From Paenibacillus kribbensis (GTDB taxonomy: Bacteria; Bacillota; Bacilli; Paenibacillales; Paenibacillaceae): DNA of 64,000 nucleotides. Of this stretch, positions 1 to 9,306 are shown piece after piece; positions within the stretch are counted from its first letter, which is position 1, and the number at the start of each line of letters is the position of its first letter. Position numbers and translations under genes: made by a program. The notes beneath the pieces are model-generated. The model made no database searches, was not told the origin of the DNA, and saw only the letters and a list, made by a program, of their open reading frames with translations. Location of the stretch: assembly GCF_002240415.1 (NCBI RefSeq), contig NZ_CP020028.1, positions 3,683,501 to 3,747,500 on the forward strand, given 5' to 3'.

Positions 1-74
1 TGCTTGTACATTCGGCTCATTAGACCTATGGGGCCTCTCGGTACTTGATAACGTCCTTGCTCAACATAACTCAA
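1..74 (-). CDS. 5' end of an unidentified gene running off the left edge
   Basis: Only about 24 codons are inside the window. A TTG start at 74 follows GGAGG with a 9-base spacer, and the frame stays open to base 1 (begins MSYVEQGRYQVPRG). A good promoter lies just upstream at 130-158. I do not recognise the product. The start choice is inference: an ATG six codons upstream in the same frame has no ribosome site. Confidence 0.45.
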   Translation of the reverse strand, partial: MSYVEQGRYQVPRGPIGLMSRMYK

Positions 75-129
75 ATGACGGTGCCTCCACATTGTTGTCT
101 ACGTAATTATACCTATCCAAACCATATTC

Positions 130-158
130 ATTATAATATGATCGTCCTTTTAGCACAA
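130..158 (-). promoter_or_regulatory. Promoter, sigma-A type, for the left-edge gene
   Basis: On the minus strand, -35 TTGTGC (153-158) and -10 TATAAT (130-135) are separated by exactly 17 bases, about 50 bases upstream of the proposed TTG start at 74. Confidence 0.55.
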
Positions 159-289
159 ATGAACAACCTCACTTTTTTCTTTATTATCCGAGGATTTTGC
201 AAAATCATGATCCAAGAAAAATGGGCTATTTTTACAAAAAGAGGCACACCTGTAATATTTAATAGTCATGAATAGCACAAACGTCCTAC

Positions 290-1705
290 TTATCCCTCAT
301 CCTTTGCTGGCTTCATACCTTGTGAGACCTCTACCATGCTCGCTTGCTTCCACTTCCCGGAAGCATAATAGAACACGACGGCCACCGCAGAGATAACAAA
401 ACCAACAGGAAAGCTCCACCATACAGCATCTAGACCATACTCATCGACAAACGCATAGGCCAAAGGTATACGGATGCCCCATAATGAAATAATGGTAATT
501 AAAAGCGGTATCATTACGGAGCCCGTAGATCGAACAACGCCTGTAATGACATTGGTGATGCCAAATATAACAAAGGACCACAAGGTAATCAGATTAATCC
601 GCATCCCCAATTCCAATGCACCACCTGTAGAAGGAAGGAACATTAGCAGGGCCTGACGGTTAAACACGTAAATGAGTACCACAGCTCCGCCAGTCAACAC
701 AAAATTGTACACAATCCCAATCCAGGTTGTCCTGCGCACTCGATCCCAACGTCCGGCTCCGATATTTTGGGCAGCAAAGGAAGACACTGCTGCACCTAGC
801 GCCATTGCGGGCATCTGCACATAGCTGGACAAATTATTCGCTGCCGTATATGCCGCAGCTGCCACAGTCCCGTAGCCGTTAATCAAATTCATTAATGCAA
901 TTGCGCTGGTGGAGACAGCAATCATTTGCAGACCCATCGGCACTCCCTTACGGATCAGGGTCCAAATAATCTTCCAGTCGAATCTCAGCAAGTGAAGCTC
1001 TGAAGAGGTAATACGCAAAAAATATTTTACACGATAAAGATAAATGAGAATCAGCACAAAACTGATCCCTTGAGCGATCAGGGTAGCCACTGCGGAACCT
1101 CCTATGCCCATTGCGGGTATCGGCCCCCATCCGAATATGAACAGCGGGTTAAGCAGTACATCCAGCACGACGGAGATGAGCAGAAAATAAAACGGTGTTT
1201 TGGAATCCCCTGCCCCTCTCATGACGGTCATAATGTAGTTATAGCCGTACAAAAAGGGCATGCCCGCGAAAATAATACGCGTATACGTGATCGCCATGTC
1301 CACCGATTCGGCAGGTGTATTAAGCACATGGAGAATCCACGGAACACCCAAAAAACCGATAATGCCTATAGCCAAAGCAAGCACTAGAAAAAAAACGGCG
1401 CTTGTGCCTACGACACGCTTGGTTTCAGCAATGTCTCCTGCTCCGATATGTTGTCCGATCAATATGGTGGCGGCCATCGTGACGCCAAAGATCGAACTGA
1501 TCAGAAAAAACATAATAATATTTCCGTTGGAAGCGGCAGTCAATGCGGCCTCGCCGAGAAACTTCCCTACCCAGATCGAATTGATGGTTCCATTCAAGGA
1601 TTGCAGAATGTTTCCGAACAGCATCGGCAAAGAGAACATAAACAGCGTTTTGGCAATGGGACCTTCAATTAAGGAAGGCTGGGGACTAGCCTCTGCTGTG
1701 CTCAT
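290..1705 (-). CDS. MATE family efflux transporter
   Basis: A 471-residue, strongly hydrophobic membrane protein with the two-half layout of MATE (NorM/DinF) exporters: about 12 membrane segments, an N-terminal LPMLFGNILQSLNGT and the family-typical GQHIGAGD and QNIGAGRWDRVRR segments at equivalent places in the two halves. The family exports drugs or metabolites in exchange for H+ or Na+; the substrate cannot be read from sequence. The start at 1705 is chosen because AAAGGAG lies 8 bases before it; an upstream ATG at 1738 has no such site. It appears monocistronic, read away from the csp gene, whose terminator separates the two. Confidence 0.9.
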   Translation of the reverse strand: MSTAEASPQPSLIEGPIAKTLFMFSLPMLFGNILQSLNGTINSIWVGKFLGEAALTAASNGNIIMFFLISSIFGVTMAATILIGQHIGAGDIAETKRVVGTSAVFFLVLALAIGIIGFLGVPWILHVLNTPAESVDMAITYTRIIFAGMPFLYGYNYIMTVMRGAGDSKTPFYFLLISVVLDVLLNPLFIFGWGPIPAMGIGGSAVATLIAQGISFVLILIYLYRVKYFLRITSSELHLLRFDWKIIWTLIRKGVPMGLQMIAVSTSAIALMNLINGYGTVAAAAYTAANNLSSYVQMPAMALGAAVSSFAAQNIGAGRWDRVRRTTWIGIVYNFVLTGGAVVLIYVFNRQALLMFLPSTGGALELGMRINLITLWSFVIFGITNVITGVVRSTGSVMIPLLITIISLWGIRIPLAYAFVDEYGLDAVWWSFPVGFVISAVAVVFYYASGKWKQASMVEVSQGMKPAKDEG

Positions 1706-1770
1706 TTTATCAACTCCTTTAATTAAAATGATTTCCAACTCAGCCTCTTCATATCATAAACGTTTTTACG

Positions 1771-1812
1771 CAAAAAAGCGCAGTTCCTTAAATTTAAGGA
1801 ACTGCGCTTTCA
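1771..1812 (-). terminator. Intrinsic terminator of the cold shock gene
   Basis: A perfect 18+18 base palindrome (1775-1810, arms ending in TTCCTTAAA) is followed on the minus strand by a run of T. It lies between the csp stop and the MATE gene, so it should end csp transcription. Confidence 0.85.
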
Positions 1813-1879
1813 ATTCATTGTTTAACCGTAATATATAAGACATCCGTAGAACGGAACAATTCTTACAATTCAGTTACAC

Positions 1880-2077
1880 TTACAGTTTGATAACGTTAGC
1901 TGCTTGTGGTCCACGGTTACCTTCAGTAATTTCGAATTCAACCGCTTGACCTTCTTCCAAAGTTTTGAAGCCGTCGCCTTGGATTGCGGAGAAGTGTACG
2001 AATACGTCCTCGCCACCATCCACTTGGATGAAGCCATAACCTTTTTCTGCGTTAAACCATTTAACTGTACCTTTCAA
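1880..2077 (-). CDS. Cold shock protein, CspA/CspB family
   Basis: A 65-residue single cold-shock domain, the full family length. Both RNA-binding motifs are present: RNP1 KGYGFI (residues 12-17) and RNP2 VFVHF (residues 25-29). The protein is expected to bind single-stranded RNA or DNA and melt mRNA structure. The start is TTG, preceded by AGGAGGT with a good spacer. It has its own promoter (2123-2151) and terminator (1771-1812), so it is a single-gene unit. The 5' leader is short and carries a small GCCAT...ATGGC hairpin; it is much shorter than the long leaders of cold-inducible csp genes, so constitutive expression is likely (inference). Confidence 0.97.
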   Translation of the reverse strand: MKGTVKWFNAEKGYGFIQVDGGEDVFVHFSAIQGDGFKTLEEGQAVEFEITEGNRGPQAANVIKL

Positions 2078-2122
2078 GTGAACAACCTCCTAAAAATACC
2101 GCCATCTATGGCGAATATCCAT

Positions 2123-2151
2123 ATTATACTTCATGCTTTTTCACAATGCAA
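2123..2151 (-). promoter_or_regulatory. Promoter of the cold shock gene
   Basis: On the minus strand, -35 TTGCAT (2146-2151), a 17-base spacer, and -10 TATAAT (2123-2128). It is close to consensus and well placed before the TTG start at 2077. Confidence 0.75.
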
Positions 2152-2248
2152 TTGATGTTTTTGATGAATTTTCAAGCTGGAATGATTTGCTTTTGCGGCG
2201 GAAACTGCGGTATCATGAACCAAAACATCTATTAACGGAGACATGCAT

Positions 2249-2482
2249 ATGATGAAAAAACACGAAATATACAAAAAAGACAAGTGGAACATGATGACAG
2301 TCGAAGTGCAGGGCCGTTACATCGTTCTAAGGGAAATATCCGATGATTGGGGCGAGGAAGCCCACACTTTTTTGAGCCGTCCGGCGCTGATGCAGTGGGC
2401 TCAAAATCGGTTTCCCAAGCAGTCCTTTCAAGATAACGAGGAAGAGTGGCAGCGGATCATGGACGCTTTCAAACAGGTATAG
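2249..2482 (+). CDS. Small hypothetical protein
   Basis: About 77 residues, charged and soluble, with several Trp (DDWGEEAHTFLS, QWAQNRFPKQ, EEEWQRIMDAF). I recognise no domain. GGAG at 2237-2240 fits the ATG at 2249 (8-base spacer) better than the ATG at 2243. A possible promoter, TTGCTT-18-TATCAT, lies just upstream. It is followed after 7 bases by a small membrane protein and then pepF on the same strand, so a short operon is likely. Confidence 0.7.
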   Translation: MMKKHEIYKKDKWNMMTVEVQGRYIVLREISDDWGEEAHTFLSRPALMQWAQNRFPKQSFQDNEEEWQRIMDAFKQV

Positions 2483-2489
2483 CTGACTC

Positions 2490-2678
2490 ATGGTGTCCAA
2501 CAGCTATCTCATCTTCATTATTTTGGCCTTCACGCTGGGCGGAGTGCTGATTATGAAACGTGATACGATACCGGCTCCTCTCAAAAAGTGGATGGCCCTC
2601 ACTGCCGTGATCATGGTTTGCCTTGCCTTTTATCTTATTGTATACAGCTTATTAAATATAGGTTCCAACCCACAGTAA
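2490..2678 (+). CDS. Small membrane protein, two transmembrane segments
   Basis: A 62-residue protein with two hydrophobic stretches (about residues 5-21 and 34-55) joined by a short basic loop containing KRDTIPAPLKKW. The family is unknown. It has no convincing ribosome site of its own; the start is 7 bases after the preceding stop, so translational coupling is likely. Confidence 0.6.
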   Translation: MVSNSYLIFIILAFTLGGVLIMKRDTIPAPLKKWMALTAVIMVCLAFYLIVYSLLNIGSNPQ

Positions 2679-2875
2679 GGAAAATTATACTTTCGGAGGC
2701 AAGAGGTCATACTATGGCTACAAGCCATGGTATAAGGAGGATATGCCGTTATATGCATCCTGTAAAACCTCTTGCCCTGCTGCTTGCGGTAAGCGTGGCG
2801 GTTTCTTCGTTTTGGCATCCGTCCCTTGCCGCCGCAGCCCTACCCCACATTATGTTCGATCAGAGGAGGCTCCCC

Positions 2876-4672
2876 ATGAGTAAAATTGTAAAACGCGCCG
2901 ATGCGCCGGTGGAAAATACATGGAAACTGGAAGACCTGTTTCCTGACCGCAAAGCATGGGACCAAGAATACGAAGAAGTCAAACAATTAGCCAAAAAGGC
3001 TGCACAATTCCAAGGCAAGCTGAATTCAGCCGAAGCGATTGGCAACTGCTTTAAACTGGAAGATGAACTGTCGCTCAAAACCGAGCGGGTCTATGTGTAC
3101 GCCCATCTGCATCATGATGAGGATACGGCTGAACCTACATATCAAGGGCTTTCTCAAAAAGCCAAAAAATTAGGCGTTGAGGTTAGTGAGTCGCTTTCTT
3201 TCGTGACACCGGAAATTTTGGCCCTGCCGGATCAACAGCTTGATGCCTTCATTGAAGATCCGAAGCTGGCGGATTACAAATTTACCCTTCAAGAAATGAA
3301 GCGGGAAAAGGCGCATGTTTTGGGCAAAGCAGAAGAAGCGCTGCTTGCTCAGGTTGGCAATCTGGCTCAGGCTCCGCAAACGATTTTCGGTATGCTGAAC
3401 AACGCCGATTTAAAATTCCCTAAAATTAAGGATGAAAACGGCAAAGAGGTTGAGCTGACCCATGGCAGCTATATTCAATTTCTCGAAAGTCCGCATCGTG
3501 AAGTACGTGAGCGTGCTTTTAAAGCAGTCTATGACACGTATGCCAAAAATAAAAATACGATTGCTTCCACACTGAATGCCAATGTGAATAAAAATATTTT
3601 TTATTCTCGTGTTCGCAAATATCCTTCCGTATTGGAAATGTCACTATACGGTGACAATATTCCGAAGGAAGTGTATACGAATCTCATTGATACCATTCAT
3701 GAAAGTCTGCCTCTGCTCCATCGTTATATCAAGCTGCGTAAAAAGCTGTTAGGTGTGGATGAGCTTCATATGTATGATTTGTTCGCTCCGCTTGTGGACG
3801 AATACAAAATGGACATTACGTATGAAGACGCCAAAAAGCAAACGTTGGAGGGCCTTAAGCCACTCGGTAAGGATTATCTGGCCTCATTGCAAAAAGGCTA
3901 TGATGAGCGCTGGATTGACGTATACGAAAATGAAAATAAACGTACAGGCGCTTACAGCTGGGGAGCTTATGGCACCCATCCTTATGTACTCCTGAACCAT
4001 AAGGATAACCTGAACAGCATGTTCACACTTGCTCATGAAATGGGGCACGCGTTGCATTCCTATTATTCAGACAACGCATTGAAGTACAGGGATGCACAGT
4101 ACACCATTTTCCTGGCTGAAGTAGCTTCCACGACCAATGAAGCATTGCTGATGGACTACCTGCTGAACAAATCTACCGATCCAAAAGAGAAAATGTATCT
4201 TCTCACCTACTATGCGGACCAATTCCGTACAACGGTATTCCGTCAAACGATGTTTGCGGAATTCGAGAAGATTGTACATGAACGCGCAGAACAGGGAGAA
4301 TCCCTTACGCCGCAGCTTTTGTCGGAAATTTACTATGATCTGAATGTGAAATATCACGGTCCAGGCATGAAGGTAGACAAGGACATTGAAATGGAATGGG
4401 CGCGTATCCCCCATTTTTATAACAGTTTTTATGTCTACAAATATGCTACCGGCTTCTCGGCAGCAACCAGCTTCTCGAAACAGATTCTCGAAGAAGGCCA
4501 GCCGGCCGTTGACCGTTACTTAGGCTTCTTGAAGAGCGGCGGCAGCGATTATTCTATCAATATTTTGAAGAATGCTGGCGTCGATATGTCCTCACCGCAG
4601 CCAATTCGCGAGGCGATGAGCGTATTCGAGGAAGTCATTACGGAAATGGAAAAGCTGACGGAAGGCAAATAG
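2876..4672 (+). CDS. pepF: Oligoendopeptidase F (M3B family metallopeptidase)
   Basis: A 598-residue M3 family zinc peptidase. The HExxH motif is in LAHEMGHALHSYYSDN, with the third zinc ligand expected in the downstream FLAEVAST segment. It cleaves oligopeptides of roughly 7-17 residues, usually in the cytoplasm. The start at 2876 (MSKIVKRADAP) has AGAGGAGG 6 bases upstream and gives the normal family length. The same frame stays open upstream and encodes a signal-peptide-like segment beginning MHPVKPLALLLAVS (from about 2753), so a longer secreted form cannot be excluded; see findings. Confidence 0.95.
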   Translation: MSKIVKRADAPVENTWKLEDLFPDRKAWDQEYEEVKQLAKKAAQFQGKLNSAEAIGNCFKLEDELSLKTERVYVYAHLHHDEDTAEPTYQGLSQKAKKLGVEVSESLSFVTPEILALPDQQLDAFIEDPKLADYKFTLQEMKREKAHVLGKAEEALLAQVGNLAQAPQTIFGMLNNADLKFPKIKDENGKEVELTHGSYIQFLESPHREVRERAFKAVYDTYAKNKNTIASTLNANVNKNIFYSRVRKYPSVLEMSLYGDNIPKEVYTNLIDTIHESLPLLHRYIKLRKKLLGVDELHMYDLFAPLVDEYKMDITYEDAKKQTLEGLKPLGKDYLASLQKGYDERWIDVYENENKRTGAYSWGAYGTHPYVLLNHKDNLNSMFTLAHEMGHALHSYYSDNALKYRDAQYTIFLAEVASTTNEALLMDYLLNKSTDPKEKMYLLTYYADQFRTTVFRQTMFAEFEKIVHERAEQGESLTPQLLSEIYYDLNVKYHGPGMKVDKDIEMEWARIPHFYNSFYVYKYATGFSAATSFSKQILEEGQPAVDRYLGFLKSGGSDYSINILKNAGVDMSSPQPIREAMSVFEEVITEMEKLTEGK

Positions 4673-4715
4673 AACTGTGCACGCATACAATCCAGCATTG
4701 AAGCGATGCACGGAT

Positions 4716-4748
4716 AAATCCCTTGTCCATGGCGGGCAAGGGATTTTA
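4716..4748 (+). terminator. Probable terminator after pepF
   Basis: The stem AAATCCCTTG / CAAGGGATTT has an 11-base loop and a weak T tail, placed 44 bases after the pepF stop and before the lapA-type gene. Confidence 0.5.
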
Positions 4749-4785
4749 TAATGTACCGTAAGAATGGACGGGAGGAGGTGGCAAT

Positions 4786-5163
4786 TTGAAAACACAATGG
4801 TCTTTAATCGCTGCTCTTGTTATCGCCTTGTTAACGGCTGTATTTGCTGTCATTAATGTGAACTCGGTTCAAGTGAATCTGCTGTTTAGTGTAGTGAATA
4901 TCCCCTTGATTCTACTTATTCTTGGCTGCACTCTTTTAGGTGGACTTATCGTCGGTTCATTCGGTATCTTCCGCCAATACAAGCTTCAGAGAGAACTTAA
5001 ACGTCTGACTGCCCAGCTTCATACACTGCAAGAAGAGCATAACTCCGCGATGGAAGCATATGCGCATACGACCTATGACACACCTGATTCATCCAGCACA
5101 TTGTCTATATCCGACAGAGTTACAGAGCAACCGTCCTCTAACCCTGATCGGTTGTCCAAATGA
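4786..5163 (+). CDS. LapA-domain (DUF1049) membrane protein
   Basis: 125 residues with two N-terminal transmembrane helices (about 8-28 and 43-66) and a conserved-looking NVNSVQVNLLFSVVNIPL linker, followed by a coiled coil (QLHTLQEEHNSAMEAY) and a Ser-rich tail. This is the architecture of LapA/YciS-like small membrane proteins. In Gram-positives the role is unknown; the enterobacterial relative LapA works with LapB in LPS control, which cannot apply here. The start is TTG with an excellent GGAGGAGGTG site. The M42 peptidase gene begins 13 bases after the stop, so the two form an operon. Confidence 0.85.
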   Translation: MKTQWSLIAALVIALLTAVFAVINVNSVQVNLLFSVVNIPLILLILGCTLLGGLIVGSFGIFRQYKLQRELKRLTAQLHTLQEEHNSAMEAYAHTTYDTPDSSSTLSISDRVTEQPSSNPDRLSK

Positions 5164-5176
5164 GGAGGAGCACCAA

Positions 5177-6214
5177 ATGACGATTCAATTGAATGAAGAT
5201 TACATGATGAGCTTTCTACAACAGCTGCTGAACACGCCCAGCCCAAGCGGGTATACTCATCATGTAATGGAACTGATCCGCAAGGAAGCCGAAAGCCTCG
5301 GGGTTCCGATCGAATCGAACGCCAAAGGAGGCGCCATCTTGACCTTGGAAGGTCAGGAAACAGGCCATACGCTGGCGCTGAGCGCCCATGTGGATACATT
5401 GGGCGCGATGGTGCGCTCGATTACCAATCAAGGCACCTTGCGTCTGACATCCGTCGGCGGCTTTATGATGAATAGCATTGAGAACGAATACTGTCTTATT
5501 CATACCAGAAGCGGACAAACGTATACAGGTACCATTCTGTCCACTCATCCATCCGTGCATGTCTATGATGATGCACGAAGTTTTGAGCGCAAAGAAAGTC
5601 ATATGGAGATACGGATTGACGAACTGGTCGAATCAAAGGAAGACGTGATACAGTTAGGCATTGCGGTGGGTGATTTTATTTCGTTTGATGCCCTTCCGGT
5701 CGTAACACCGAGCGGCTTCATCAAATCACGGCATCTGGATGATAAAGCCAGTGTGGCTGCGCTATTTGGTTTACTGCAATCCGCCGTACACGAGGGCTGG
5801 AAGCCTCGGCATACTATTAAATTGCTCATTTCCAACTATGAGGAAGTAGGGCATGGAGCGGCATACATACCCGAAGGAATCACTGAGATGATAGCTGTCG
5901 ATATGGGCTGTATAGGTGAAGATCTGAGCTGCAAGGAAACGGATGTTTCGATCTGTGCCAAGGATTCCTCCGGGCCCTATGATTATCATATGACAACTCG
6001 TCTGATTGAGCTGGCCAAAGAGCTTCGTATTCCGTATGCGGTTGATATTTATCCGCACTACGGCTCGGACGCCTCGGCTGCACTGAAAGCAGGCAACAAT
6101 ATCCGGGCCGCACTGATCGGCCCCGGTGTACACGCCTCCCACGCGATGGAGCGTACGCATAAGCAGGCTGTGTTGAACACTGCCCGTCTGCTTGCGGCTT
6201 ATGTAACGGTTTAA
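5177..6214 (+). CDS. M42 family metallopeptidase (glutamyl aminopeptidase/endoglucanase-like)
   Basis: 345 residues, typical for M42. Metal ligands are visible in LSAHVDTLG (His/Asp), HLDDKAS (bridging Asp), NYEEVGHGAA (catalytic and ligand Glu), VDMGCIG (Asp), and GPGVHASHAMERTH (His). Family members are large self-assembling cobalt- or zinc-dependent aminopeptidases in the cytoplasm. The start at 5177 follows GAGGAGGAG; the frame is open further upstream but overlaps the preceding gene without a ribosome site. Confidence 0.93.
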   Translation: MTIQLNEDYMMSFLQQLLNTPSPSGYTHHVMELIRKEAESLGVPIESNAKGGAILTLEGQETGHTLALSAHVDTLGAMVRSITNQGTLRLTSVGGFMMNSIENEYCLIHTRSGQTYTGTILSTHPSVHVYDDARSFERKESHMEIRIDELVESKEDVIQLGIAVGDFISFDALPVVTPSGFIKSRHLDDKASVAALFGLLQSAVHEGWKPRHTIKLLISNYEEVGHGAAYIPEGITEMIAVDMGCIGEDLSCKETDVSICAKDSSGPYDYHMTTRLIELAKELRIPYAVDIYPHYGSDASAALKAGNNIRAALIGPGVHASHAMERTHKQAVLNTARLLAAYVTV

Positions 6215-6262
6215 TCTGGATGATGACAACCGCCCTGTTACATCGGCAATAGACCAGTAATT

Positions 6263-6305
6263 AAAAAAAGCAAGTCTTCCGGTTTTACGGAGACTTGCTT
6301 TTTTA
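6263..6305. terminator. Bidirectional terminator between the M42 and ABC-F genes
   Basis: Stem AAGCAAGTCT / AGACTTGCTT with an inner CCG/CGG pairing, an A run on the left and a T run on the right. It sits between two convergent genes, so it can serve both. Confidence 0.88.
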
Positions 6306-6365
6306 GTCTGAGCAACGAGAAAAAAATCGCTCCTGCAGCATGTTGGTTATGTGCTATATGAATGC

Positions 6366-8315
6366 TTATGACTTGCTTTGTTCAATTTGCTCGGCAAGCT
6401 CGTTCAGGTAGGTCCACCGCTCCATTTGATACTCCAGATGCTCTTCAGCCTTTGCTTGCTCAGCCATAAGCTCCTGTAGCCGGGCCGAATCACTGAAAGC
6501 CTCCTCCATTTGTCGCTGGATGTCGGCTAACTTCTCTTCGGCTTGTTCAATCAGGTCGTCAATTTGCTCATATTCCCGCTGTTCATTAAAGGTGAATTTA
6601 AGCTTGGTTTTGCTTGTCTCCTTGACCGAATTCGAAGCACCTGCTGACTTTGGCGCAGAAGACCGGGCCGAAGAAGATGTACCCGGCGAGACAGGCGTAG
6701 CCGCAGATGATTGAGCATTTTTGCTCATCCATTCTGCATACTCGCTGTAATCGCCCACATGCACTCGTACCTGTCCTTCGCCTTCAAATGCCAGTATTTT
6801 ATCCACCGTCCGATCCAGGAAGTAGCGATCATGAGAAACGATGAAAACCACGCCCGGGAATTCATCCAGATAGTCTTCCAGTACAGAAAGGGTCTGAATA
6901 TCCAGATCATTTGTAGGCTCATCCAGTAGCAGCACATTGGGGGCGGACATCAGGACACGCAGCAGGTACAAGCGCCGTTTCTCTCCCCCGGACAATCGCG
7001 AAATTACCGTCCATTGCGCGTTAGGAGCAAACAGGAAACGCTCCAGCATTTGCGCAGCTGTAATCGTTGATCCGTCTGCTGTACGAATCACTTCAGCCTC
7101 TTCCTTGATGTACTCAATGACCCGCAGTGATTCGTTCATTTCCTGATGTTCCTGAGTAAAATAGCCAAGTTTCACGGTCGGTCCCAGCACAACACTGCCG
7201 GAATCCGGTTCCACACGCTGGGCAATCATTTGCAGCAGGGTAGATTTCCCACTGCCATTGGGACCCAGGATACCGACACGATCCCCTGGAACCGCGATAT
7301 AGCTCAAATCGTGTATCAGCTTGCGGGAATCTACCGACTTGGACAGATGCTCCAACTCCAATATCTTTTTACCGAGACGCGTAGAGGCTACGGACATTTC
7401 TACAGACCCTGAACGAGCTTCCGGCTGCTGATCCCTGAGCTGCTCATAGCGCTCAATACGAGCTTTCTGCTTGGTCGAACGAGCCTTTGCTCCCCGCCGA
7501 ATCCAGGCCAGCTCATTACGCAGCAGGTTTTTCCTTTTCTGTTCCGAAGACGCTTCCCGCTCTTCGCGTTCTGCTTTCAGCTCCAGAAAACGGGTGTAAT
7601 TGGCCTCATAGCGGAAAAGCCGTCCATGATCCAGTTCCAGCATGACATTCGCAACTCGATCCAGAAAATAACGATCATGCGTGATCATTAACAGTGCACC
7701 GCGTCTTTTTTGTAAATATTGCTCCAGCCACTCCACAGACTCATTATCAATATGGTTGGTAGGCTCGTCCAGAATGAGCAGCTCGCAGGGTTGGATCAAA
7801 GCCGCCGCTAAAGCTACCCGCTTGCGCTGACCGCCGGAAAGAACGCCCATACGCGCCTCAAACTGGGTAATTCCCAGCCGGGTAAGTATATTTTTGGCCT
7901 CGCTCTCCAACTGCCATGCCTGAAACGTATCCATTTGCTGGCTTGCCCGCAACAGACGGCTTTGAAGCTCCTCGCTGCCCGGATTCAGTTCCAGCAGCTC
8001 CATGGTTTCCGTGTATTCACGCACGGCTTTCATTTCTGGCTGGTTGCCGTGAAAAATATGCTGGAGTACCTTCATCTCAGGATCAAACTCTGGGTTTTGC
8101 GCCAAATACTGAATACGTACATCATTGTTCACTGCAATATTGCCATCATCTGGCGGCTCCAGCCCGGAAATTACTCGTAAAAACGTCGATTTACCGGTAC
8201 CGTTCACACCGACAACTCCTATTTTGTCACGTTCATCCATACCAAAGGAAGCATCCTGAAACAACACTTTTTCACCATAGCTTTTCGTTATATGTTCAAC
8301 GGTCATAATATTCAT
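6366..8315 (-). CDS. ABC-F family ATPase (Uup/YdiF-like)
   Basis: 649 residues with two ABC ATPase domains and no membrane segments. Domain 1: Walker A GVNGTGKST (36-44), signature LSGGQRKR, Walker B LLILDEPTNHID. Domain 2: Walker A GPNGSGKST, signature LSGGEKRR, Walker B LLLDEPTNDLD. The inter-domain linker is basic (RRGAKARSTKQKARIERYEQ) and a C-terminal coiled coil (about 570-649) follows a Ser/Ala-rich spacer, as in Uup-type proteins. ABC-F proteins act on ribosomes or on DNA intermediates rather than in transport. Whether this one confers antibiotic protection cannot be told; the C-terminal coiled coil favours a housekeeping Uup-like role (inference). Confidence 0.93.
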   Translation of the reverse strand: MNIMTVEHITKSYGEKVLFQDASFGMDERDKIGVVGVNGTGKSTFLRVISGLEPPDDGNIAVNNDVRIQYLAQNPEFDPEMKVLQHIFHGNQPEMKAVREYTETMELLELNPGSEELQSRLLRASQQMDTFQAWQLESEAKNILTRLGITQFEARMGVLSGGQRKRVALAAALIQPCELLILDEPTNHIDNESVEWLEQYLQKRRGALLMITHDRYFLDRVANVMLELDHGRLFRYEANYTRFLELKAEREEREASSEQKRKNLLRNELAWIRRGAKARSTKQKARIERYEQLRDQQPEARSGSVEMSVASTRLGKKILELEHLSKSVDSRKLIHDLSYIAVPGDRVGILGPNGSGKSTLLQMIAQRVEPDSGSVVLGPTVKLGYFTQEHQEMNESLRVIEYIKEEAEVIRTADGSTITAAQMLERFLFAPNAQWTVISRLSGGEKRRLYLLRVLMSAPNVLLLDEPTNDLDIQTLSVLEDYLDEFPGVVFIVSHDRYFLDRTVDKILAFEGEGQVRVHVGDYSEYAEWMSKNAQSSAATPVSPGTSSSARSSAPKSAGASNSVKETSKTKLKFTFNEQREYEQIDDLIEQAEEKLADIQRQMEEAFSDSARLQELMAEQAKAEEHLEYQMERWTYLNELAEQIEQSKS

Positions 8316-8384
8316 ACGGATTCCCTACTCTTCCCCAGTTTTGTACTGCATCCTGTTTATTTTAACACAGACACAGCTAATGAT

Positions 8385-8426
8385 TAAAAAAAACCGTTAC
8401 CTGAACAATGTCAGTACGGTTTTTAG
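8385..8426 (-). terminator. Terminator of the DUF92 gene
   Basis: On the minus strand, AAAACCGT and ACGGTTTT arms with an inner TGA/TCA pairing are followed by a run of 8 T. Confidence 0.75.
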
Positions 8427-8451
8427 CAACTAGATGTCAGGATTATTCAGA

Positions 8452-9252
8452 TTAAAAGAAAATACCTACAAGAGCAACCAGTCCTCCGAAAATAGAACTA
8501 ATGCTATTCACCCGATCATTACTCATCCAATGCCAGCCACGCACATAAACCGTTGCTTGTCCACAATGCGAGTCTACTTCTACCTCCCGTCCACAAACCG
8601 TGCAGGAACGCATCCTCTGCACCGTAGCACCAAGATAGGAATCAGCAAAGGCCCCCGCACTGCCGGATATGCCTCCAATCAATGCCCAGAGCCATATCGG
8701 CAAGATCGGCGTTCCTATGGCATATTCAAAGGCCCATGCACCTATTCCGATCAGTACGCCCCCAGCCAGGGCCGCAGTCGTTCCCATTGCAGATACGCCT
8801 CCCGAGGTTCCGGGTGCCAGCACCTTTCCGTTAAGCACCGAACGTGGCGGCTTACGGCTCAGACTGCCGAATTCCGTTGCCCATGTATCGGATGTGACTG
8901 TAGCCATGACACCAACAAATGCCAGCTGCCAGGCCATGTGAGGCCATATGGCATACCCCAGACATAGCAGCATACCTAATCCCCCGTTGGCCCATACCTG
9001 GCCTGCATCCCGATTGCCGGTTTTGGCATACGATTTTTCAAGCTCTGCCTTGCGCTCCTTTTTGTACCTTGACAGGAGAGTTGATGTTATGAAAAACAGG
9101 AGCAAAGTACCGAACCAGAACAGATTGCCTGCCCCATAATACACGGTTCCCATCAATACAGCTGCGACAAAGCCGGATAGCGTTAAGGATTTTTTATAAA
9201 AAGCAGCCCCCGCCACCACAGCAGCGCAAAGCAAGCCGATGATCCAGTCCAT
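8452..9252 (-). CDS. DUF92 family integral membrane protein
   Basis: 266 residues with about six hydrophobic segments. Family hallmarks are RDAGQVWANGGLG, TSDTWATEFG and GTSGGVSAMGT. DUF92 is related to plant VTE6 (phytyl-phosphate kinase) and to CTP-dependent lipid kinases; the bacterial role is not established. A Cys pair motif CTVCGREVEVDSHC lies in a loop near the C terminus. The start has GGAGGG 6 bases upstream. The FAHD gene lies 54 bases upstream on the same strand. Confidence 0.88.
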   Translation of the reverse strand: MDWIIGLLCAAVVAGAAFYKKSLTLSGFVAAVLMGTVYYGAGNLFWFGTLLLFFITSTLLSRYKKERKAELEKSYAKTGNRDAGQVWANGGLGMLLCLGYAIWPHMAWQLAFVGVMATVTSDTWATEFGSLSRKPPRSVLNGKVLAPGTSGGVSAMGTTAALAGGVLIGIGAWAFEYAIGTPILPIWLWALIGGISGSAGAFADSYLGATVQRMRSCTVCGREVEVDSHCGQATVYVRGWHWMSNDRVNSISSIFGGLVALVGIFF

Positions 9253-9306
9253 GAAATCCCTCCGCTTGTGAATGGAATCTTTCTATGATATTGTTTCACA
9301 GACTGT

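Noticed and set aside
191..208. Palindrome GATTTTGCAAAATC as terminator of the MATE gene
   Set aside because: The stem is A/T-rich and short and no T run follows it on the minus strand.
45..275. A 76-codon open frame at the left edge, plus strand
   Set aside because: It overlaps a good minus-strand promoter and the start of a minus-strand gene with a proper ribosome site, and has no signal of its own.
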